Position numbers and translations under genes: made by a program
Notes under the pieces: model-generated
What the model was told of the DNA's origin: nothing
What the model saw: the letters and a program-made list of their open reading frames with translations, nothing else
Databases searched by the model: none
Origin: an uncultured Chitinophagaceae bacterium
GTDB lineage: Bacteria > Bacteroidota > Bacteroidia > Chitinophagales > Chitinophagaceae
Length of the DNA stretch: 6,768 bases
Reading direction: 5' to 3'
Assembly (NCBI GenBank): GCA_934502905.1
Contig: CAKSVK010000185.1
Coordinates: 1-6,768 of the forward strand
Part shown: positions 1 to 6,768 of the stretch, piece by piece
Position numbering within the stretch: position 1 is the first letter of the stretch
How the letters are laid out: the number at the start of each line of letters is the position of its first letter

Positions 1-7
1 TATTATT

Positions 8-175
8 TTATACACAACTGCTTTCATTGAACGAGGCTTTATTAATAATAGCATTCTCTGATTCATTTCCCAGAGTTACTTTTACTAAAAAGAGACCTGC
101 CTTTATATGTAACAAAATCAACTTATAATTTTTACTACTCATTCTACTATTTAACGGACAACAATTTTGCTTTAA
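8..175 (-). pseudogene. Possible remnant of a T9SS type A C-terminal sorting domain
   Basis: Downstream of the Tat/FN3 gene one minus-strand frame is open from 175 to a TAA at 10-8, with an ATG at 142 that would give 44 residues. Its middle reads HIKAGLFLVKVTLGNE, followed by a Lys about ten residues on. This resembles the last strands of T9SS type A sorting domains, where L-x-x-h-x-x-G-x-Y/F-h-V-K-V is followed by a short turn and a basic tail. The usual upstream half of such a domain (about 40-50 residues with the Pro-Asn-Pro start) is absent, and the sequence runs on for several non-typical residues after the motif. It could be an eroded gene end, a tiny ORF, or chance. No start signal supports a free-standing gene. 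Confidence 0.3.
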
Positions 176-3100
176 TTAGTTATGGTTATCCGTTTAGCTT
201 GAAGTCTTGTAGGTAGCAAGATTGATCTTTCTATGGCTTTTATCTTTACAAGATTTAAATCGTTGCCGATCAGTATAAGTTCTTTTTGCGAATCATTCAT
301 ACCGTAATTGATTCTGTTTATTGCTGCTATTTTGTAATAATACTCATTACCGCCCTCCAATCCTTCTTCAATAAACTCTAACCAACTTCTGTCTTCTTCC
401 ACCACAACATCATTAACAGTTAGTCTCAGCGGCACGCCATCCGGTACATTTGACTTAAGACTCCTGATGGTTTTTATCAGTATGGCCGTATCGTCATCAA
501 CCTTTTGATGTATGATCTCAAAATCTTCAGGGTTCGTAAATAAATTGGTTGTCGTATCAGTTGTAGTAGTAATATTAACCTGGATAGTAGCTTTTGCCTC
601 CTGAATTCTTTGTTCAAGGCTTTGGGGAGTACCGGCGGGTAAGGCAATTTTTATTTCAACCGGTACAGCAATTGACCCCAGCATGGCTCGTATCTTTTTA
701 TATACAGCTCTCTGCGTTATTTGTGTTTTGGTAACGGTTGCGTGGGGTCGGGCATAATCCCGGGGTTGGTCGTTCTCAAAACGGAATATTTTGAAACGGT
801 CAAATGAACCCGACAATGGCAGATTTCTCCACAACAACCTCGCACACCGGTCTCCAATCTCTATTCTAAAATCCTGTGGCGCTTCCGGCACCCTCGTATC
901 CACCTGGTAAAACGGCATGCTGCAATCACTCCATTTTTCAGACCGGTTACCGGCCCTGTCCACCGCTCTTACTTTGTAGAAGAATTTGCCGTTCCCCTGC
1001 CCGGGTAAGTCGTCCAGGAATTGAGTTTCTCTTACCGGTACTTTGGTTACCAGGTTAAAGGCTTCGGGGCAGGCATCGGCTAACTTTTTGAGATTTTCTA
1101 TATTGCCGGGTATACCGGTGGTTTCCCAATCAGCAAGGCGGTCAAAATTTACTGGTTCTGTATTGGTGATTTCATTAACAGGATTTTCACCAGGATTAAG
1201 TAATCTAAAAAATATTTTGTTACCATTAAAGCCTGTAGCCATAAGGTAATAGCTGCTTATCTTGATCCTGCAGCCGGGGCAGCTTTTCATTTCATTTTCC
1301 GTAAACAGGTTTTCAGGAAAGGTTGTTTCATACAAACCAGTCTGAGCATTCAGTAAAAGATTGCCTAACGACACGCCAGACTTAACAGACTCAGCAGCCG
1401 GTAGTATGTTTTTAACTTCTGTATTGTTTACAAAATCGTCATCCTCCACCATCCATTTGCTTTTGGCTACGGACAGTATAGTAAGGTCCAGGCCCCTGGA
1501 CAACTCATAAGTGTAGGGAGGCTGTGAGCCATTAGCGTCGTCCCACTGCAGGCAAAGCGTTGATCGTCCTTCCTTATTGGGAAGCGATACATATGCAGGC
1601 TCAGTGTTGGTGCTGTTCCTGCCGCAGAGATACACCGGGCTTACCTGCGGCGGCAGGGTAGTGATAGTATTGAGGTGCTGCACTGGCGCTGACAGCCCTC
1701 CTTCATTTTTCTGATCACTGGAATCGGTAGTGGTCAACGCAAAATACCCCACGGCAATGCTGCTGTCGGCGGTAACCGGCGTCTCGATCACGGAAGAGAT
1801 ATCAAGCCTGTAATCGGGAAAAAAATAAGCAACCTGGCCGGTTGTTAAAACATTATGAGCGCTCTCCGGTAAAATTGTCAATACTTCAAAAACGCCCGGC
1901 GCAGTCTGGTATACATCGCTGAGCAAATTAACGGTTATCCATTTCTCTATGACCTGCTGTCTTCCGCTTTCATCAGTCAGGGGTGCACCTTCTTCATCAA
2001 CTTGCATCATTTCTACCTTCAACAACAATTTGCCTGCCTGGCTGCTTTCCCCGCTTAAGGCATCAAATCTCAGGTTTTTTAGTGTGCCGGGTTCAGCTAC
2101 GTTTGTATTGTTTTCATTTTGCCTGATTTTTACGGTCTTCCCTTTCAGGGCAGTATGATCGCCTTCTACGATCAGTAAATCAGGGGAAGACTGAGCTATG
2201 ATCAAAATCTGCCCCTCAGCGCTGATGATCTGGTTGTTGAGAAAACCGGAACGGAAGATTTGCCGGTCAATTTTTAATTCGGTTACCAGGCGGCTTTGCT
2301 GCGGGGCGCCTGCTTCGTCAAATAACGGTATATCGCGAAGGACGGCAGCCTGGATTCGCGCAAGCAACAATGTTTGGGAAGTGTTAGTGGCTCTTACTCT
2401 CCACTGCTGCGGGGGCTTATAGAATGCTCTTGCGTTGACTTTCGTCCAGATTTCCTTTAACCGGCTGTCACCCTTCAGTTCTCCTATACAAGGCAGTATT
2501 GCGTTGTCATTATCAGGAATATCGGCTCTTGAAGTGGTGATCAGGAATCGCCTGCCGCCACTGAATATTTTGATAATGTCAAAATGCATCCTTTCCCGTG
2601 CAGGTAGCCTCGTGCCATCCGATTTTTTTGTTAAATGTATAGACAGGTAAGGCAATCCCTCCGGTCTTTCTATATCACGGGTTATGGTATTGCCATCGGG
2701 ACTTTGAATTTGGTAGCCGTCGGCCACCCGCATTTCAAAAACCTTATCATTATAATCACCGGCTGCATCGCGGGCTGTTGCTACAAACCTGAAAGAGGAA
2801 CACGCTATTTCCAGTGTCTCTGATAAGCGGTACTCTTTTTTATACAATGAAAAAAAAGCGGCATCCGGGCTTTTCAGGTATTGTTCGGGCCCGTAGGAAA
2901 AATTCAGCCAGCTTTTAATGTCATTGTCAACTTTCTCCTGCATTATTTTTAACCCTACCGGTGGCGCAGGCAGCGACATATCCTTTATATCTGTTTGCGC
3001 CTGTATGGGATTGCTGATCCTCCCGAAAAGATCAATACCACTCAGTTGATATTGCTGAGGATATTTGTTGTTTCGAACAAGTATTTCCGTGTCAAATGCC

Positions 3101-4461
3101 GAATACCTGCGCGGATCGTCGTTTGCATCCCCGGGCGTAATAATGGCTCCCTCCCTGCCATTAATGCTCCATTTGTTTTCAACTGTTGGCTGCCTGTTGC
3201 GGATTGTAATTCCGCTCCGGGGATCTTTTTCAAGGAAAAAGCAAACCGGGTTTGTTTTGAGTGTATACGATGGTTTGTTCCATTGCAGCGTAGCAGAACC
3301 ATGCTGCTCATATAAGAGCAGGTTATCAGCTTTAAATACGAAATCTCCTCCCGGGTTTTGAAACGCCCTGAAGTCGGGCCGGGGATTTCCCATATAGGGC
3401 AGGGGATCGTAATCCTTACCCAGCCCATACACCACTGCACATATGTTTTCGCCTTTGTATGCTGCCGTTATCCTGTAATCGTAAAGTGTTTTATCGTCTG
3501 CCTCATGGTCAATATAATACAGTCCGAATATCCGGGCGATATTCGGATCCGGCAAACACATCAGCAATGCATTCTGGTAACCCAGCCACCGGTAATATTG
3601 TTGCTCGGGGCGCTCATTAGGTCCGGATACACCCGCATTATTATAGTTGTATAAGCCCAGGAGGTTTTTGTAATTCTCCCGGTTTGAGAAGTACCTGTTT
3701 ATGGCTTCCTCTCTTTTTGCTGCAGGATCTTTCGGCAGGTAAACATTATAGTGATCCTTGAAAAAAGCTTCTGCTCTTCTTAAAGAAACGATTTCGTCAA
3801 TACCGGCTTCCGGATAGATCCCGGCGATTTGGCTCCATCCGTCTTTTTCGCTACAACTGCTCCCCTTAGCGGCAAATACCAACTGTGCTATGCTTCCGCG
3901 CAGTTCGGCGGGTAGTTCAATTGTATTAAAGGAACTCCCCTGGAATTCTATATACCCCGTGCCTCCAGCTTTCATCGTTGCGGGGCTAATAAATTTCAAA
4001 TCATCGTTCAGGTATGCCTTTGCTTCTATCGGTCCATAGACTTTCAGGTCCAAGCCTAAAAATTCGATTTTATTGTTAAAGTTGATCCGGAGATTAGCTC
4101 CGGATTGACTGATCCGGAAAAACGAATTATCGTTGGCGCCAACAACAGTTGTAAAACCAGATCCATCTGGTTGTTTTTTATCGGGTGTGGTCTTTCGTCT
4201 TTCAAGAATAAAACGGTCGGGAAATCCTTTGTCTAAGGGAAAAGTCCACCTTAAGTGAATACCTTTTTTCCCGATATGAACCGGATCGGGATAAATGCCG
4301 GTAATTAACATGCCGTTATTGAAAAACGAGTTGTCAATGGCCTGCCCGAAGGTATTATGTAAAAATACGAGAAAGCTGTTGGTCATCACTGCCGCCATCC
4401 CCGATGTCTTCAGAAACTGGCGGCGGGAGTATAAAGCATGAGGTTGGTTGGTTTCCGACAT
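172..4461 (-). CDS. Tat-exported large protein with fibronectin type III-like modules
   Basis: This gene encodes a 1429-residue protein of unknown function that is probably exported already folded. Residues 12-18 (SRRQFLK) form a canonical twin-arginine motif, followed by a moderately hydrophobic stretch and a possible signal peptidase site after GQA (residue 41). There is no lipobox. FN3-like segments are recognisable by eye. They begin with Pro-rich starts and a core Trp (LRWTF near 70, LQWNK near 392, LQWDD near 972, LLWRN near 1209). They end in Tyr-x-Tyr/Val strands (YDYRITAAYKG near 327, FYKVRAVDRAGNRS near 1161, YYYKIAAINRINYG near 1374). Between these halves lie long insertions that I cannot assign. 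Thirteen cysteines occur, including a CPGC at 1061-1064. No catalytic motif was seen. The start is well fixed: an in-frame TAG lies only 12 nt upstream of the ATG, and the 12-residue n-region suits a Tat signal. No Shine-Dalgarno is visible, as is usual in Bacteroidota. It lies 248 bp downstream of a co-directional hydrolase gene. Coding is near certain, the FN3 assignment is moderate, and the role (adhesion, scaffold or glycan binding) is open. Confidence 0.93.
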   Translation of the reverse strand: MSETNQPHALYSRRQFLKTSGMAAVMTNSFLVFLHNTFGQAIDNSFFNNGMLITGIYPDPVHIGKKGIHLRWTFPLDKGFPDRFILERRKTTPDKKQPDGSGFTTVVGANDNSFFRISQSGANLRINFNNKIEFLGLDLKVYGPIEAKAYLNDDLKFISPATMKAGGTGYIEFQGSSFNTIELPAELRGSIAQLVFAAKGSSCSEKDGWSQIAGIYPEAGIDEIVSLRRAEAFFKDHYNVYLPKDPAAKREEAINRYFSNRENYKNLLGLYNYNNAGVSGPNERPEQQYYRWLGYQNALLMCLPDPNIARIFGLYYIDHEADDKTLYDYRITAAYKGENICAVVYGLGKDYDPLPYMGNPRPDFRAFQNPGGDFVFKADNLLLYEQHGSATLQWNKPSYTLKTNPVCFFLEKDPRSGITIRNRQPTVENKWSINGREGAIITPGDANDDPRRYSAFDTEILVRNNKYPQQYQLSGIDLFGRISNPIQAQTDIKDMSLPAPPVGLKIMQEKVDNDIKSWLNFSYGPEQYLKSPDAAFFSLYKKEYRLSETLEIACSSFRFVATARDAAGDYNDKVFEMRVADGYQIQSPDGNTITRDIERPEGLPYLSIHLTKKSDGTRLPARERMHFDIIKIFSGGRRFLITTSRADIPDNDNAILPCIGELKGDSRLKEIWTKVNARAFYKPPQQWRVRATNTSQTLLLARIQAAVLRDIPLFDEAGAPQQSRLVTELKIDRQIFRSGFLNNQIISAEGQILIIAQSSPDLLIVEGDHTALKGKTVKIRQNENNTNVAEPGTLKNLRFDALSGESSQAGKLLLKVEMMQVDEEGAPLTDESGRQQVIEKWITVNLLSDVYQTAPGVFEVLTILPESAHNVLTTGQVAYFFPDYRLDISSVIETPVTADSSIAVGYFALTTTDSSDQKNEGGLSAPVQHLNTITTLPPQVSPVYLCGRNSTNTEPAYVSLPNKEGRSTLCLQWDDANGSQPPYTYELSRGLDLTILSVAKSKWMVEDDDFVNNTEVKNILPAAESVKSGVSLGNLLLNAQTGLYETTFPENLFTENEMKSCPGCRIKISSYYLMATGFNGNKIFFRLLNPGENPVNEITNTEPVNFDRLADWETTGIPGNIENLKKLADACPEAFNLVTKVPVRETQFLDDLPGQGNGKFFYKVRAVDRAGNRSEKWSDCSMPFYQVDTRVPEAPQDFRIEIGDRCARLLWRNLPLSGSFDRFKIFRFENDQPRDYARPHATVTKTQITQRAVYKKIRAMLGSIAVPVEIKIALPAGTPQSLEQRIQEAKATIQVNITTTTDTTTNLFTNPEDFEIIHQKVDDDTAILIKTIRSLKSNVPDGVPLRLTVNDVVVEEDRSWLEFIEEGLEGGNEYYYKIAAINRINYGMNDSQKELILIGNDLNLVKIKAIERSILLPTRLQAKRITITN
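4339..4461 (-). other. Twin-arginine (Tat) signal peptide of the 1429-residue protein
   Basis: The first 41 codons encode an n-region of about 12 residues, the motif S-R-R-Q-F-L-K (residues 12-18, matching the S/T-R-R-x-F-L-K consensus), and a weakly hydrophobic core (SGMAAVMTNSFLVFL). A short polar stretch ends in G-Q-A, a possible cleavage site. There is no basic residue in the core after K18 and no Cys for lipidation. The motif match is directly visible; the cleavage position is inferred. The core contains Asn and a His follows it, so a retained N-terminal anchor is also possible. Confidence 0.85.
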
Positions 4462-4709
4462 AATTGAGACAGGCTAAATAAACAAATCGTATATCCGCGA
4501 TTCATAACACAAGGGTAAGATTGTACAGCCGGAAATTCCTAAGATATAAGAGGATCACATGAAAGACTGAAGATACTACCTAAAATTTTCCTTTGCAATA
4601 GCACAAAAGTTGTAGATGGGTTTATTAAAAAAAACATTATAGAATAGTAAAAGTGTGGAATTGCGGATAGTGCATTAATCACTAAATTCTTATAAGTTCT
4701 CTTTATAAT
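4462..4709 (-). promoter_or_regulatory. AT-rich spacer with weak Bacteroidota-type promoter candidates
   Basis: This 248-bp spacer separates the hydrolase stop from the start of the Tat/FN3 gene and is clearly AT-richer than either gene. Known Bacteroidota promoters carry TTTG or TTG near -33 and TAnnTTTG near -7. Two imperfect minus-strand matches exist. One is TTG (4512-4510), 18 nt, then TACGATTTG (4491-4483), one base too long in the -7 box; it would give a leader of only about 15-20 nt. The other is AACTTTTG (4611-4604), preceded by a T-rich stretch, giving a leader of about 140 nt. Neither is strong. The spacer's length suggests the downstream gene may have its own promoter, but read-through from the hydrolase gene is equally possible. 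No small ORF of note was seen in it. Confidence 0.25.
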
Positions 4710-6768
4710 TTAATCCTCAAAGAATTCCCTGACTTTATTCGACTTAGTATTAATCCTGGATACTGTTGATAGCTGAACCGTAGGGTCTGGTAAAGTTCCG
4801 GGGTCTGTTCTGAATCTGTTATTTACTATATCCTCCTTCAAAATACTTAGTTGCCTGGGGATAAAATGCGGCGATAAGGATCGAATATCAAGGCTTTGAA
4901 TAATTTGTATTGCTTTTAGTAAATCGCCACCGGAATCATTTATTATTGATAAAAGACCTTTATAAAATTTGAAATTTAACAAATCCGGGTTTGACAAAAG
5001 GTTTTTGAAATTATTTATTTGGTTGCTATTGAGGGCCAGTGCTGCTGACTGATACGGTATTCCGGGTGCGTATCCACTTAATAACTCCGGCAGGGGATCT
5101 GTTCCACAAGGGTCGGCATTGTTCATGATATACACAAGGTATTTGCTTACCTTTTCTCTGATTAATTCCCTGACCGGTATCAATATTTCCGGTTCAAAGT
5201 GTATTAACCTCACATGATCTTTTAAATAGCTGGCGTGTCTGGAACTCATAGATGAAAATGTCAGGATCGCATTTCCGGTTATCATGGCTCCCTGGCTATG
5301 CCCCGAAACCAGTAGTGGCTCTTCATGATCCATAGATTTATGGAGCAAGGCAACCAGGGCTATCTGGGTTGGGTTCGTCATGTCAGGTAACCGGCTATTA
5401 TGGTTATTAATTGCATCCGTTGCAAGTTTAGCATACAAATAGTCCCCTAAAATTGCCTCAATAAGATCAAATAAAGAATAGAGATCACCACACTTTAAGT
5501 CACTATAGTTGTGAAAATATTGAATTTTAAAGCCTTCATTAATACTCAGACCAAAAGCAGCATTAAGGGTCCGTTGAAAGGCCATTGTTGCACGCATGCC
5601 TGCAGACGGGGGCGTTGTTAACCCGTTTACAAATACAAAATTTTCCTTAAATGAATGATTTTGCAGTAAAAACCGAGGTGGCACTAATCTATCCCGGTAA
5701 TTCTCAATTTCATTGTAGGGAGACCGGGTAAGACCCGGAGGAATATTACTTTCACTTATTTGCATAGTTGAAAGTATGGTGTCAGTTGGTTTTTTAGAAC
5801 TAGTATATTTTTCATGACAATAGATTAATTTTTCTTCTTCTTCCTCTTTTACTTTTATTCCGCTCCACACTGAGCTGCATAGAAGGTTAAATTCCCCTAT
5901 ATCCTCATTATTCTCATACACTCCCTTTATTTCCCCCTCTATAGCAGTAAAGGGTACACCATCCCATGTTTTATAGCCGTATCCTCTATCCCCGTCCAAA
6001 TCCCAGTTGCAGAAAACAACCCGGCTTTCAGCTTCATTTTTGGCATTCAATAGTATGTATACAGATATATCTATGGCATTTCCAAAACTTTGTCCTTTAA
6101 ACTTTTGATATAATTTACGAGTATCTTCAGGAGTTTCGGCTTCTGCATACTTGCTAAACAAGGCTTTGTTAAACTCTGTCTGAGAAATAAATACATTCGG
6201 TGTTGACTCCTTCTTATAAAATGAAGAAACGGTTGTAGGATTTTCAAAGTGACTAAAGTAAACATCCTTACTATTAACTTTTATGGTTGATTGTGATCTG
6301 AGTTTGACGTCAACATCAATATAACTTGCACAAACCAAATGCGACTGACCCGGATAACGGAGAATAGGATAATTAAATGTAGTTGTTTCTTCATCATTGC
6401 ACCCACATTTGCCTTCTTTATAGCAGTGGCCAGTGGTAATTAATTGTTCTGCTAATGAATTATTGAGCCCCAGGCATTTTATTGATTGAGCAAGCGTTTC
6501 CGGCATCCGCGCAAAATCGTCCGCAGTCAATCGAACATCATCCGGTTCGGGATATGCCAATCCGGCCAGTGACATAACCTGGTGAATTGCACGATAAAAA
6601 TCATACAATTGCAACTGCACCCAGTAATTTACCAATTGTATTGCCTTTTGAGTTTGTTCAGGTAGATTGGGAGAGTTACGCCATTCCTCCACTGCTTTTG
6701 CAGCCAGTTCCATAGCCTTGCTTATTGTTTCTGCAAGCCATATAATAAGCTCTTTAATGGCCGAAAAC
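4710..6768 (-). CDS. alpha/beta-hydrolase (lipase/esterase-like), 5'-partial at the window edge
   Basis: The C-terminal half looks like a serine hydrolase of the alpha/beta fold. Numbering here is from the first in-frame ATG (6713). A hydrophobic strand leading into N-G-L-T-T-P (about 359-368) could be the first core strand and oxyanion-hole region. The nucleophile elbow is G-H-S-Q-G with Ser473 (bases 5295-5297). An acidic residue follows a strand in Y-I-M-N-N-A-D-P (Asp534), and a histidine sits in S-P-H-F-I-P (His616). Order and spacing fit a Ser-Asp-His triad. The first ~350 residues match no family I recognise; they carry a small Cys cluster (C97, C103, C105), a D-L-D-G-D motif (238-242) and a five-Glu run (290-294). 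The ATG at 6713 is probably not the start: the frame stays open for 18 more codons to the window edge, reads as a plausible helix, and has no other ATG. Any signal peptide would lie outside, so cellular location is unknown. The substrate could be a lipid, an ester or another acyl compound. The protein ends in REFFED, without a T9SS sorting domain. Confidence 0.9.
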   Translation of the reverse strand, partial: FSAIKELIIWLAETISKAMELAAKAVEEWRNSPNLPEQTQKAIQLVNYWVQLQLYDFYRAIHQVMSLAGLAYPEPDDVRLTADDFARMPETLAQSIKCLGLNNSLAEQLITTGHCYKEGKCGCNDEETTTFNYPILRYPGQSHLVCASYIDVDVKLRSQSTIKVNSKDVYFSHFENPTTVSSFYKKESTPNVFISQTEFNKALFSKYAEAETPEDTRKLYQKFKGQSFGNAIDISVYILLNAKNEAESRVVFCNWDLDGDRGYGYKTWDGVPFTAIEGEIKGVYENNEDIGEFNLLCSSVWSGIKVKEEEEEKLIYCHEKYTSSKKPTDTILSTMQISESNIPPGLTRSPYNEIENYRDRLVPPRFLLQNHSFKENFVFVNGLTTPPSAGMRATMAFQRTLNAAFGLSINEGFKIQYFHNYSDLKCGDLYSLFDLIEAILGDYLYAKLATDAINNHNSRLPDMTNPTQIALVALLHKSMDHEEPLLVSGHSQGAMITGNAILTFSSMSSRHASYLKDHVRLIHFEPEILIPVRELIREKVSKYLVYIMNNADPCGTDPLPELLSGYAPGIPYQSAALALNSNQINNFKNLLSNPDLLNFKFYKGLLSIINDSGGDLLKAIQIIQSLDIRSLSPHFIPRQLSILKEDIVNNRFRTDPGTLPDPTVQLSTVSRINTKSNKVREFFED

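Noticed and set aside
48..86. Short inverted repeat around CTCTG...CAGAG downstream of the FN3 gene
   Set aside because: Five-bp stem with a ten-base loop and no following T-run; expected by chance.
2995..3315. 106-codon open frame on the plus strand, with overlapping plus-strand frames at 3065-3361 and 3358-3654
   Set aside because: They lie antisense inside the FN3 gene, have no recognisable domains, and have the odd Cys/Arg/Pro-rich makeup of shadow frames.
3042..3440. 132-codon minus-strand frame inside the FN3 gene
   Set aside because: It is an out-of-frame shadow: the main frame there reads continuously into FN3-like sequence, so no frameshift needs to be invoked.
4591..4609. Imperfect inverted repeat CTTTGCAATAGCACAAAAG in the spacer
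   Set aside because: Arms are only about five bases and imperfect; not enough to call an operator.
4668..4684. Hairpin TAGTG-(7 nt)-CACTA shortly after the hydrolase stop
   Set aside because: Only five base pairs, AT-rich, and the nearest T-run on the transcribed strand (4634-4627) is over 30 nt away, so it is not a credible intrinsic terminator.
5832..5846. Run of five Glu codons (repeat of ttc on the plus strand) in the hydrolase gene
   Set aside because: Too short to call a microsatellite or phase-variable tract; being trinucleotide, slippage would not shift the frame.
6071..6265. 64-codon minus-strand frame inside the hydrolase gene
   Set aside because: It is an alternative frame of a continuous coding region, with no domain or start signal.

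Overview
The window holds two long genes on the minus strand, plus short AT-rich spacers. No RNA gene, CRISPR array, insertion sequence or integrase is visible. Neither gene has a strong Shine-Dalgarno sequence, the spacers are AT-rich, and a short stretch at the left edge resembles the C-terminal sorting domain of the type IX secretion system (T9SS). Together these suggest a Bacteroidota genome, perhaps of the Chitinophaga/Sphingobacterium kind. That placement is inference, because no taxonomic marker gene is present.

Layout in the direction of transcription (right to left). First comes the 3' part of a gene for a large alpha/beta-hydrolase (6768 to 4710). Its reading frame is still open at the window edge, so its true start lies outside. 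A complete Ser-Asp-His triad can be proposed in its C-terminal half, while the N-terminal ~350 residues match nothing I recognise. A 248-bp AT-rich spacer follows, with at best weak promoter-like sequences and no convincing terminator. Next is a complete 1429-residue gene (4461 to 172). Its product starts with a canonical twin-arginine (Tat) signal and appears to be built from fibronectin type III-like (FN3) modules, several of them interrupted by long insertions. The last ~170 bases hold no intact gene, but one minus-strand frame reads like the end of a T9SS sorting domain.

How the genes may work together: they are co-directional and could be transcribed together or separately. A reasonable but unproven model is an exported FN3 scaffold or adhesion protein made next to a lipase/esterase-like enzyme. 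Neither product can be given a substrate from sequence alone. The most unusual points are the Tat signal on a giant FN3-type protein, the repeated 'split FN3' architecture, the large unassigned N-terminal region of the hydrolase, and the sorting-domain-like remnant downstream.
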